This document shows, one piece after another, positions 18,295 through 26,654 of a DNA stretch of 64,000 nt. Source of the stretch: Marinomonas foliarum (lineage in GTDB: Bacteria > Pseudomonadota > Gammaproteobacteria > Pseudomonadales > Marinomonadaceae); contig NZ_QPJQ01000008.1 of NCBI RefSeq assembly GCF_003337275.1, positions 62,001 through 126,000 of the forward strand, in the 5' to 3' direction. The notes beneath the pieces are model-generated. The model was not told the DNA's origin. It was given only the letters and a program-made list of their open reading frames with translations, and ran no database searches. A program made the position numbers and the translations under genes. How positions within the stretch are numbered: position 1 is the stretch's first letter; each line of letters begins with the position of its first letter.

Positions 18295-19647
18295 ATGAAA
18301 AAGTCTCTATTGTCTGCGGCGGTAGCCCTGACGCTTTCCGCAAATGCTGTGCATGCAGCTGATCTTATGTTTACACCTGGTGAGGACTCTCGCTTTAGCT
18401 GGAGCAGCTATGATGCGTTGAAGTCTACCAAGTTGTCTGGTGAAACCATTTCTGTATTTGGCCCTTGGATGGGTGACGAGAAAGGTAACTTTGAACGTGT
18501 TGTTGCGTATTTTGAACAAGCCACTGGCGCTAAAGTAAATTACGCGGGCTCAGATTCCTTTGAGCAACAAATTGTGATTGATGCCCAAGCGGGCAGTGCA
18601 CCTAATATTTCTGTTTTCCCTCAGCCAGGCCTAGCGGCAGATTTAGCTGCGAAAGGCTTTATAGCGCCACTTAGCGATACCGTAAAAAATGCTGTAGTGA
18701 ACGATTATGCTGCGGGGCAGTCTTGGGTGGACTTAGCGAGCTTTAAAAATCAAAAGGGTAATAAAGAGTTCTTCGGTGTTTTTTACCGTGCTGATTTGAA
18801 GTCTTTGGTTTGGTACTCGCCAGATAACTTCCAAGATGCTGGCTATGATGTGCCTGAAACTATGGAAGACCTAAAGTCACTTACTGAACAGATTGTTGCT
18901 GATGGCGGCACTCCTTGGTGTATCGGACTGGGTTCTGGTGCTGCAACAGGTTGGCCTGCAACAGACTGGGTAGAAGACTTAATGTTGCGTACACAACCTG
19001 CCTCTGTTTATGACAAATGGGTAACCAACGAAATTAAGTTTGATGACCCTCGTGTTGTTGGTGCGATTGAGGAGTTTGGTTGGTTCGCTCGTAATGATGA
19101 CTTTGTGGATGGCGGAGCTGGCGCGGTATCTTCTACTGACTTCCGTGACAGCCCTAAAGGCTTATTCCAATCGCCTCCTAAATGTTACTTGCATCGTCAA
19201 GCGTCTTTCATTCCGGCGTTTTTCCCAGAAGGTACTGAGCTTGGTTTAGACGCTGACTTCTTCTATTTCCCATCGTATGAGTCTAAAGACCTCGGTAATC
19301 CAGTTTTGGGTGCGGGTACTTTGGTAAGTATTACGAATGATTCAAAAGGCGCGCGAGCTTTTATTGACTTCATTCGTTCTCCAATCGCTCATGAATTGTG
19401 GATGGCGCAAACAGGTTTTATTTCGGCTCATTTGAAAGCCAATCCTGAAACCTATGCGAGTGAAACAGCGAAGAAGCAAGGTGAGATCCTGCGTTATGCA
19501 ACCACGTTCCGCTTTGATGCGTCTGACTTGATGCCGGGTAAAATCGGTGCAGGCTCTTTCTGGACTGGAATGGTGGATTACACTGGCGGTAAAGACGCAA
19601 AAGAAGTTGCTAATGATATTCAAAAAACATGGGATGCGTTGAAATAA
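18295..19647 (+). CDS. aglE: Alpha-glucoside ABC transporter binding protein (AglE-like)
   Basis: About 450 residues with signal peptide MKKSLLSAAVALTLSANAVHA. The mature protein has typical family 1 binding-protein features (ISVFGPWMGDEKGNFERVV, AGSAPNISVFPQPG). The order binding protein, two permeases, ATPase and GH13 enzyme matches the rhizobial agl operon apart from gene order at the end. It would capture sucrose, maltose, trehalose or related alpha-glucosides. Two adjacent ATGs exist at 18292 and 18295; the AAGGAG sequence lies two and five bases before them, so 18295 is slightly preferred. A stem-loop follows the gene. Confidence 0.88.
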   Translation: MKKSLLSAAVALTLSANAVHAADLMFTPGEDSRFSWSSYDALKSTKLSGETISVFGPWMGDEKGNFERVVAYFEQATGAKVNYAGSDSFEQQIVIDAQAGSAPNISVFPQPGLAADLAAKGFIAPLSDTVKNAVVNDYAAGQSWVDLASFKNQKGNKEFFGVFYRADLKSLVWYSPDNFQDAGYDVPETMEDLKSLTEQIVADGGTPWCIGLGSGAATGWPATDWVEDLMLRTQPASVYDKWVTNEIKFDDPRVVGAIEEFGWFARNDDFVDGGAGAVSSTDFRDSPKGLFQSPPKCYLHRQASFIPAFFPEGTELGLDADFFYFPSYESKDLGNPVLGAGTLVSITNDSKGARAFIDFIRSPIAHELWMAQTGFISAHLKANPETYASETAKKQGEILRYATTFRFDASDLMPGKIGAGSFWTGMVDYTGGKDAKEVANDIQKTWDALK

Positions 19648-19656
19648 GCTAGCTAA

Positions 19657-19691
19657 AAGCCTCTAAACGAGTGATCGTTTAGAGGCTTTAT
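19657..19691 (+). terminator. Intercistronic terminator-like stem between aglE and aglF
   Basis: The perfect stem AAGCCTCTAAACGA/TCGTTTAGAGGCTT has a four-base loop and a short T-rich tail. It sits in the 111-base gap between aglE and aglF and probably reduces readthrough so that binding protein exceeds permease. Confidence 0.8.
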
Positions 19692-19758
19692 TATTTGTTG
19701 TTCACATTACCAGATGGCCCTTGGGTGATCTGTTTGTTCTAAGTATTTTGGAGTTTAT

Positions 19759-20769
19759 ATGGCTCAGCTCGCTTCCGCGTTAGTGACCATGCTTTTGGGT
19801 GTACTGGGATGTGCTGTGTATTTTTACGGTTCTAATATCCTATTGGATAAAGTGTTTCCGACAAAAAGTGGACCTGCTCAAAAAGTCGCTCGAAATCTGC
19901 GTATTTCCAATACCATTCGTCCTTGGCTGTTTTTAGGCCCAGCGGTATTGTTGCTGACGTTTTACCTATTTTATCCCGTTATCGACTCCATTCGCTTGTC
20001 TTTCTTTGACCGTAGCGGCGACGAGTTTGTTGGTATTTCAAACTACGTGTGGCTATTTGGCAGTGATGAGTTTTTTGAATCCTTCCGTAACAACATGTTG
20101 TGGCTAATTGTTGTGCCCACAGCAGCGACGTTTTTTGGTTTGGTTATCGCCACCATGACAGACCGTATCTGGTGGGGAAATATTGCGAAAAGTCTGATTT
20201 TTATGCCGATGGCTATTTCGTTTATCGGTGCATCGGTTATTTGGAAATTCATCTACGATTTTCGCAGTGGCGGTGATGCTCAAATTGGTTTGCTCAATGC
20301 CGTTGTGGTGTTCTTTGGTGGTGAGCCACAAAATTGGATCACGATTCCTTTCTGGAACAACTTCTTTTTGATGATCATCCTAATTTGGATTCAAACCGGT
20401 TTTGCGATGGTTATTTTGTCTGCTGCGCTACGCGGAATCCCCGATGAGACCATTGAGGCAGCGGTATTAGATGGTGCTAACGGCGTACAGATTTTCTTTA
20501 AAATTATGGTGCCGCAAATTTGGGGAACCATTGCTGTTGTTTGGACGACGATCACCATTTTGGTTCTTAAGGTGTTTGATATCGTGCTGGCGATGACAAA
20601 TGGTCAATGGGATACGCAAGTCTTAGCGAATCAAATGTTTGATTGGATGTTCCGTGGTGGCGGCGATTTTGGTCGTGGCGCTGTGGTTGCTATTGTGATT
20701 ATGGTGTTGGTTATCCCTATTATGATTTGGAATATTAAGCGTGCGAACGCAGAAATGGAGGGGCGTTAA
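19759..20769 (+). CDS. aglF: Alpha-glucoside ABC transporter permease (AglF-like)
   Basis: A 336-residue MalF-type permease. An extra N-terminal helix (residues 5-30) precedes a linker and then the usual six-helix core. The coupling loop reads EAAVLDGANGVQIFFKIMVP. AglF proteins share this longer N-terminus. One base separates its stop from the start of aglG, which implies translational coupling. Confidence 0.9.
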   Translation: MAQLASALVTMLLGVLGCAVYFYGSNILLDKVFPTKSGPAQKVARNLRISNTIRPWLFLGPAVLLLTFYLFYPVIDSIRLSFFDRSGDEFVGISNYVWLFGSDEFFESFRNNMLWLIVVPTAATFFGLVIATMTDRIWWGNIAKSLIFMPMAISFIGASVIWKFIYDFRSGGDAQIGLLNAVVVFFGGEPQNWITIPFWNNFFLMIILIWIQTGFAMVILSAALRGIPDETIEAAVLDGANGVQIFFKIMVPQIWGTIAVVWTTITILVLKVFDIVLAMTNGQWDTQVLANQMFDWMFRGGGDFGRGAVVAIVIMVLVIPIMIWNIKRANAEMEGR

Positions 20770-20770
20770 T

Positions 20771-21913
20771 ATGATTGCATCATCGAAACGTTCCCCGTTG
20801 ACTTACTTGGTACACGCCACTGTGTTGTTTTTGGTGGTGATTTGGACTATCCCAACAGCAGGGTTATTTGTTTCCTCTATCCGTGACAAAGACCAGTTGT
20901 CTGTGTCTGGCTGGTGGACGGCACTATCGACTTCTGAACAGCGTATTGTTGACCGTGCGAATGGTCCGAAAACTCAAACCCAAGAGGGTGATCAGTTCGT
21001 TATTCGCGGTAATTTGTTGACGAACTCATCTGCAGTTATCACGCAGTTTGGTTTTAGCTCATTAGATCCTGAAGCATTTGCCGCGGGAACCTTGGCTGAA
21101 ATGAGGAATGGTCAGACATTACAAGTGATGGCGAATGGTGACTACGCTCTTGCTTCCCCTGCGCAATGGAAGGGATCTCGAGGACAACGAATTTTTTATA
21201 CGGCAGAAGTGCCTCCGCGTTTTACCTTGGACAACTATCGTGAGGTGTTGAGTGCTGAAGGTTTAGGCCAATCGTTCCTAAACTCCTTAACGGTGACGAT
21301 TCCTGCGACGATTATTCCTATTTTAGTGGCGGCGTTTGCTGCGTATGCATTGGCTTGGATGCGTTTTCCAGGCCGAGCGTTATTGGTCGCTGCAGTAGTG
21401 GGCTTGTTGGTAGTGCCACTGCAAATGTCGTTGATTCCTTTGTTAAAAAGCTACAATTTGATTGGTGAATTCTTTGGTGTTGGTTCAAAAACCTATGTAG
21501 GGATTTGGCTGGCGCATACGGGATTTGGTCTGCCTTTAGCGATTTATTTATTACGTAACTATATCGCCGGACTGCCGAGTGAAATCATCGAGTCAGCTCG
21601 TGTGGATGGGGCGTCAGACTTCGATATTTTCCGCAAAATCATTTTGCCCTTGTCATTTCCTGCGTTGGCCTCGTTTGCCATTTTTCAATTTCTTTGGGTA
21701 TGGAACGACTTGCTAATCGCCATGGTTTTCTTGGGAAATAATGAAGAGCATTTGGTCTTAACCGGTCAGCTGCGAGAGCTACTAGGGTCTCGAGGTGGTA
21801 ATTGGGAGATTCTGACGGCGTCGGCGTTTATTACCATTATTGTTCCTTTGTGTGTCTTCTTCAGCTTACAGCGCTATTTAGTGCGCGGTTTGTTGGCAGG
21901 TTCTGTGAAATAA
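20771..21913 (+). CDS. aglG: Alpha-glucoside ABC transporter permease (AglG-like)
   Basis: About 380 residues, long for a MalG-type permease. Between helix 1 and the core lies an insert of roughly 110 residues (about 45-155, including STSEQRIVDRANG) that should face the periplasm and is typical of AglG. The coupling loop is IIESARVDGASDFDIFRKI and the C-terminus is VRGLLAGSVK. An upstream in-frame start at 20741 exists, but ATG 20771 directly follows the aglF stop and has a GGAGGGG Shine-Dalgarno. Confidence 0.9.
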   Translation: MIASSKRSPLTYLVHATVLFLVVIWTIPTAGLFVSSIRDKDQLSVSGWWTALSTSEQRIVDRANGPKTQTQEGDQFVIRGNLLTNSSAVITQFGFSSLDPEAFAAGTLAEMRNGQTLQVMANGDYALASPAQWKGSRGQRIFYTAEVPPRFTLDNYREVLSAEGLGQSFLNSLTVTIPATIIPILVAAFAAYALAWMRFPGRALLVAAVVGLLVVPLQMSLIPLLKSYNLIGEFFGVGSKTYVGIWLAHTGFGLPLAIYLLRNYIAGLPSEIIESARVDGASDFDIFRKIILPLSFPALASFAIFQFLWVWNDLLIAMVFLGNNEEHLVLTGQLRELLGSRGGNWEILTASAFITIIVPLCVFFSLQRYLVRGLLAGSVK

Positions 21914-21984
21914 CACCCGTTGCGCGAGTGAGTTGAGCTTGGCTCCTCACTCAAAGTACGTATTTAGATTGAGGCGATTGAATC

Positions 21985-23079
21985 ATGGCAGATGTAAAGT
22001 TAACCCATGTTAAAAAGATTTATTCCAATAAAGTGGAAGTGTTAAAAGACATCAATTTAGACATTAAAAAAGGCGAGTTTATCGTTTTTGTTGGGCCTTC
22101 AGGCTGCGGCAAGTCAACCTTGTTGCGCATGATCTCTGGTTTGGAAGAAATTTCAGCAGGTACTTTAGAGATAGATGGTCAGGTGGTGAATGATATACCG
22201 CCGGCACTGCGCGGCATTGCGATGGTTTTTCAAAGTTATGCCTTGTATCCGCATATGTCGGTGTACGACAACATGGCGTTCAGTCTACAGATCGCTAAGG
22301 TCGGTAAAGAGAGCATTGACCAGCAGGTGCGTAAAGCGGCTGATATGTTGCAACTCACTCCTTACTTGGATCGATTGCCAAAAGCACTATCCGGTGGACA
22401 GCGTCAGCGTGTGGCGATTGGGCGTGCGATTGTTCGTCGACCTAAAGTATTTTTGTTTGATGAGCCTTTGTCGAACTTGGATGCAGCATTGCGTGTCGCG
22501 ACTCGTATGGAAATTGCTAACTTAAAAGACAGCATGCCGGACTCAACCATGATTTATGTGACCCATGATCAGGTGGAAGCTATGACCTTGGCGGATCGTA
22601 TCGTGTTGTTGTCTGCGGGTAACATTGAACAGGTGGGGTCGCCATTAGACTTGTATGAGCATCCAGCTAATGTCTTTGTTGCTAAGTTTATTGGTTCGCC
22701 AGCAATGAATGTGGTGCCTTGTCGTATCGAGAAAACCGGCGAGCAAACCCAGGTGTCTTTATCTTCTACCGTTATGGTTGAAACTCCCATTATTACTGGC
22801 AGCAGCGAGCAAGCTAAAGCGGCATTCTTTGGCATTCGGCCAGAAGATTTATTGGTTGTAGCGACTGAGGCTGAAGGCTTCTTATCAGGTCAGGTAACGT
22901 TTGTTGAGTCCTTAGGTGAAGCAACTTTACTGTACGTCACTGTTCCAGGCTGTGAAGAAATGGTGATTGCGAAGCAAGCGGGTACCTTGAAAACTCAACG
23001 TGGAGACACTGTCCATCTGTCTGCTTTGCCTGAAAAAATGCATTTATTTGATGATAAAGAAGTGTCTTATCGTCGTTAA
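21985..23079 (+). CDS. aglK: Alpha-glucoside ABC transporter ATPase (AglK-like)
   Basis: A 364-residue MalK-class ATPase. Motifs are Walker A GPSGCGKST, signature LSGGQRQRVAIGRAIVRRP, Walker B VFLFDEPLSNLDAALR and H-loop YVTHDQVEAM. A TOBE-like C-terminal domain of about 130 residues carries FFGIRPEDLLV. It should energise AglFG. It lies 71 bases after aglG and 66 bases before the preferred aglA start. Confidence 0.92.
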   Translation: MADVKLTHVKKIYSNKVEVLKDINLDIKKGEFIVFVGPSGCGKSTLLRMISGLEEISAGTLEIDGQVVNDIPPALRGIAMVFQSYALYPHMSVYDNMAFSLQIAKVGKESIDQQVRKAADMLQLTPYLDRLPKALSGGQRQRVAIGRAIVRRPKVFLFDEPLSNLDAALRVATRMEIANLKDSMPDSTMIYVTHDQVEAMTLADRIVLLSAGNIEQVGSPLDLYEHPANVFVAKFIGSPAMNVVPCRIEKTGEQTQVSLSSTVMVETPIITGSSEQAKAAFFGIRPEDLLVVATEAEGFLSGQVTFVESLGEATLLYVTVPGCEEMVIAKQAGTLKTQRGDTVHLSALPEKMHLFDDKEVSYRR

Positions 23080-23145
23080 TCATTTGAATTCTTTTTATTG
23101 GAGCACTGTGTTGCTCCCTGTTTTAGTTGTTTATGGAGAGCCGTT

Positions 23146-24765
23146 ATGACGACCAGTTTGAATTGGTGGAAAGGTGGAGTGATTTACCAGATTTACCCAC
23201 GTAGCTTTATGGATGCGAATGGCGATGGTATTGGTGATTTAGCGGGTATTACGAGTAAGCTTGATTACGTAGCGTCATTGGGTGTGGATGCAATTTGGTT
23301 GTCGCCTATTTTTACATCGCCAATGAAAGATTTTGGTTACGATGTGTCAGACTATTGTGATATCGATCCTATGTTTGGCACGTTAGCGGATTTTAAAGCC
23401 TTAATTGACCGTTCTCATGAGTTAGGCCTCAAGGTTATGATCGATCAGGTTATTAGTCATTCTGCAGATGCCCACCCTTGGTTTGAAGAAAGTCGACAAG
23501 ATAAAACCAATCCTAAAGCCGATTGGTATGTATGGTCGGACCCAAAACCAGATGGCTCACCACCAAATAACTGGTTATCTATTTTTGGTGGTAGTGCATG
23601 GAAGTGGGACAGTCGTCGTTTGCAGTATTATCTGCATAATTTCTTGGAGTCTCAGCCTGATTTTAATTTCCATAACCCTGATGTACGTAAAGCACATTTA
23701 GATAATATGCGTTTTTGGTTAGATATGGGGGTTGATGGTTTCCGTTTGGATACGGTGAATTTCTATTTCCACAGTGAAGGTTTGGAAGATAATCCTCCTG
23801 TACCCGCTGGTGAGCCAAAAACTATGGGGGCGCCACACGATAATCCTTATACTTACCAACGTCATGTATACGATTTGAGCCGCCCAGAAAATCTCGATTT
23901 TCTAAAAGACATGCGTGCCATGATGGACGAATATCCGGGTACGACAACAGTGGGCGAAATTGGTGACGATTTTCCACTCAAGCGCATGGCGGAATACACT
24001 TCTGGTGGCGACAAGCTACATATGGCGTACACCTTTGATTTTTTGAATAAACCACATACGCCAGACTATATTCGTGATGTGTTGAAAAACATGCAGGAAA
24101 TTGTGGGCGATGGCTGGCCATGTTGGGCGTTGTCAAACCACGATGTAGAGCGTTCTCGTACTCGCTGGGGGGCTAATGAAGATGGTGAAGCCTACCCTTT
24201 GGTTGCTTTAGCGCTTATTTTATCTCTACGTGGTAGTGTGTGTTTGTATCAAGGTGAAGAGTTAGGTTTACCTGAAGCGGATGTGCCGTTTGAACGAATT
24301 CAAGATCCTTATGGCATTCCATTGTGGCCTGTATTTAAAGGCCGTGACGGTTGTCGTACGCCAATGGTGTGGGATAAGTCACTATTAGGTGGTTTTTCTA
24401 CGGTAGAACCTTGGTTACCTGTATCTAAAGAGCAGTTACCTTTGAGCGTGGCTGAGCAGGAAGCGAATCCAGATGCACTATTGCATAAGGTGCGTCAGCT
24501 GATTCATTGGCGCCAACAGCAACCAGCACTGGTTAATGGTGAGTTATCACAGCGTGACGTGAACAATGCTCAATTAGTTGCTTTGGTTCGTGAATATCAA
24601 GGTGAGCGTTTGCTTGTGGTGTTGAATATGACAGGAGAGTCGCAACAAGCGACTGTAGGGGCTGATATCATGACTGAACTACAAGGACATGGCTTTGTGT
24701 CAACGTTGAATGGCCAAACCTTGACGTTACCAGCGTATCAAGCGTTTTTCGCTAAGCTTTCTTAA
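23146..24765 (+). CDS. aglA: GH13 alpha-glucosidase (AglA-like)
   Basis: A 539-residue cytoplasmic enzyme that hydrolyses imported alpha-glucosides to glucose plus the partner sugar. It opens WWKGGVIYQIYPRSFMDANG, the classic GH13 start. Catalytic residues are visible: nucleophile Asp in GVDGFRLDTVN, acid/base Glu in TVGEIGDD, and the transition-state Asp in LSNHDVERSRTRW. No signal peptide is present, fitting hydrolysis after uptake. The frame reaches back to a TTG at 23098, but ATG 23146 has a Shine-Dalgarno and gives the family N-terminus. Oligo-1,6-glucosidase or trehalose-6-phosphate hydrolase are less likely in this context. Confidence 0.9.
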   Translation: MTTSLNWWKGGVIYQIYPRSFMDANGDGIGDLAGITSKLDYVASLGVDAIWLSPIFTSPMKDFGYDVSDYCDIDPMFGTLADFKALIDRSHELGLKVMIDQVISHSADAHPWFEESRQDKTNPKADWYVWSDPKPDGSPPNNWLSIFGGSAWKWDSRRLQYYLHNFLESQPDFNFHNPDVRKAHLDNMRFWLDMGVDGFRLDTVNFYFHSEGLEDNPPVPAGEPKTMGAPHDNPYTYQRHVYDLSRPENLDFLKDMRAMMDEYPGTTTVGEIGDDFPLKRMAEYTSGGDKLHMAYTFDFLNKPHTPDYIRDVLKNMQEIVGDGWPCWALSNHDVERSRTRWGANEDGEAYPLVALALILSLRGSVCLYQGEELGLPEADVPFERIQDPYGIPLWPVFKGRDGCRTPMVWDKSLLGGFSTVEPWLPVSKEQLPLSVAEQEANPDALLHKVRQLIHWRQQQPALVNGELSQRDVNNAQLVALVREYQGERLLVVLNMTGESQQATVGADIMTELQGHGFVSTLNGQTLTLPAYQAFFAKLS

Positions 24766-24800
24766 ACCTCTCTGCTATACGACATTCTGTTTTAGTAACA

Positions 24801-24840
24801 AACAAGCCGATTTTTGGGAGACCTAAATCGGCTTGTTTGT
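24801..24840 (+). terminator. Stem-loop between aglA and the LacI-type gene
   Basis: A 13-bp perfect stem AACAAGCCGATTT/AAATCGGCTTGTT surrounds an 11-base loop. The T tract that follows is interrupted, so it may be a weak terminator or attenuator ahead of the regulator gene. Confidence 0.65.
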
Positions 24841-24871
24841 CGTTGTTATTTTGCAATTATGGACAGTGAGC

Positions 24872-25933
24872 ATGACAAAAAATATAAAAAAGCTGACTTT
24901 AAAAGATGTCGCAGAGCGCCTGAAGGTGTCTACGGCAACTATTTCAAATGCGTTCAATCGCCCAGATCAATTATCGGCTCATTTGCGTGAAAACATTCTG
25001 AGTGAATGTGAAAAAATGGGCTACTTTGGCCCTAATGCCGCTGCTCGAAGCTTGCGAACAGGGCGAACAGGCATTGTTGGTATAGTGCTCTCGGATGACT
25101 TGAGTTATAGCCTAACTGACCCCGTTGCGAATCAGTTTCTGAAGGGCATGGCGGAAGTCTTTGAAGCCAATGAATACAATATGTTACTGCTGTCGTCTGA
25201 CCATGTGGAACAAGATGCACAAAGTCGGATGCAGTCTTCTATGGTGGATGGTTTTATCGTTTACGGCCACAAACCTCAGCAATGTATTAACGCTCCTTGG
25301 TTAATGCCGAATAAAAACATCATTACAGTAGACAGTTTTATTCCAGGTACTACGTCGGTCAACATTGAAAACCACAGTGGTGCTTATCGTGTGGCAAGCC
25401 ATGCGTTGCAGCACAAACCTGAGGCCGTCGCCATTTTAGGATTGAGCTTGTTGGATACAGATCGCGTTTGTCGTATCCGAGAAGATGAGCTATTTGATCG
25501 TGCAGCGTCGATTTCTATTCAGCGCTTGCATGGTTACTTCGAAGCCTTGGAAGAGCATCAATTATCGGTGGCCTCTGAGTATATATGGAATATTCCAGAG
25601 AATAATCATAAGCAGGCGTATCAAGCCGCCCGCGAAGCATTAACCATGGCGAAACGTCCACAGTTGTTACTGTGCATGAGCGACTGTATTGCTATTGCTG
25701 CAGTGCAAGCCGCTTTGCATTTAGGTTTGCGAGTGCCTGAAGATTTACAGGTCGTGGGCTTTGATGGGATTGCGGAAAGTGCCAATATTCACCCTTCGAT
25801 CACCACAATCCACCAGCATACAGTGGAAAAAGGTCGCGTGGCAGCCGAAGTGTTCTTAGGACTTAGAGAGGCCAGGGACGTGGTATTAGAAACCGAATTG
25901 GTCGTCCGTGAGAGCTGCCCCTCGATTATATAG
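24872..25933 (+). CDS. aglR: LacI-family transcriptional regulator of the agl cluster
   Basis: A 353-residue protein with N-terminal helix-turn-helix and hinge LTLKDVAERLKVSTATISNA followed by AARSLRTGRTGIVGIV, then a periplasmic-binding-protein-like sensor domain (VVGFDGIAESANIHPSITTI near the end). ATG 24872 is chosen because it places the DNA-binding domain at the usual distance from the N-terminus; an upstream start at 24833 lies inside the preceding stem-loop. Its place at the end of the agl genes suggests it represses them in response to a sugar. The name aglR is by analogy. Confidence 0.85.
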   Translation: MTKNIKKLTLKDVAERLKVSTATISNAFNRPDQLSAHLRENILSECEKMGYFGPNAAARSLRTGRTGIVGIVLSDDLSYSLTDPVANQFLKGMAEVFEANEYNMLLLSSDHVEQDAQSRMQSSMVDGFIVYGHKPQQCINAPWLMPNKNIITVDSFIPGTTSVNIENHSGAYRVASHALQHKPEAVAILGLSLLDTDRVCRIREDELFDRAASISIQRLHGYFEALEEHQLSVASEYIWNIPENNHKQAYQAAREALTMAKRPQLLLCMSDCIAIAAVQAALHLGLRVPEDLQVVGFDGIAESANIHPSITTIHQHTVEKGRVAAEVFLGLREARDVVLETELVVRESCPSII

Positions 25934-25937
25934 AGCC

Positions 25938-26654
25938 TTACATCCAATAATTTGAAATGTCAGCTTCGGGGTCCATGTGATAAGAAATCTGTGCTTGCAG
26001 TAGTTCCGCCGATGACAAGGCATCTGTGAGTGCGTGATGAGCCTTGTAGCGAGGCAGTTTATAACGTTGTCGACACGCGTCTAAACGCAGCGATGGTCGT
26101 CTGCCAAAGCGCTGCCACCAAGGTTTGAAGGTCGCTTGGCGCTCAATATCCATGGTATCAAGTACCGGAAAGTACAGCGGATAACCGTAGGCTTTCATTG
26201 AGGCTTCGAGTAGAAACTGTCGCTCTATAGAGACGCAATGCACAACAACCACTTGATTTGTTAACGCGATGAGTATCTCGTCTAAAATAGCATTCAAAGA
26301 GGGCGCTCCGGCCAACTCAGCATGGGTTATTTCATGAATCGTTACGGATTCAGCGTTCAATGAATGCTCTGGTTTTGCCATCCAGTATTTCGCACCTTGG
26401 CAGCGAATGATCTTGCTGCTTAGTGGGATCAAACCAAGGCTGATAATCTCGTCTTGGTGTGGGTCAAGCCCTGTTGTTTCCAAGTCCAACGCCAGTAAAG
26501 GCGCGTCTTTCAGAGAAGTGTTGGCAGCAATCATACCAGCTTGGTAATAACGTTTTAATGGGCCTTCAGGTGCTTCTTCAGCCCATTGCGCAAACATTTC
26601 CTGCCAGTCTTGAATCTCTTCTTCTTTTTTATTTTTCAATACGTGTTTTGACAT
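25938..26654 (-). CDS. DnaQ-like 3'-5' exonuclease
   Basis: A 238-residue DEDDh nuclease. ExoI is LLALDLETTGLDPHQDEI (Asp and Glu ligands), ExoII lies in VVVHCVSIERQFL, and ExoIII is HHALTDALSSAELL with His and Asp. An N-terminal extension of about 50 residues precedes the nuclease. It is the second gene after the DUF294 protein; its ATG directly follows that gene's stop. This pairing recurs in Pseudomonas and relatives. The substrate is unknown and a polymerase proofreading role is unlikely. Confidence 0.88.
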   Translation of the reverse strand: MSKHVLKNKKEEEIQDWQEMFAQWAEEAPEGPLKRYYQAGMIAANTSLKDAPLLALDLETTGLDPHQDEIISLGLIPLSSKIIRCQGAKYWMAKPEHSLNAESVTIHEITHAELAGAPSLNAILDEILIALTNQVVVVHCVSIERQFLLEASMKAYGYPLYFPVLDTMDIERQATFKPWWQRFGRRPSLRLDACRQRYKLPRYKAHHALTDALSSAELLQAQISYHMDPEADISNYWM

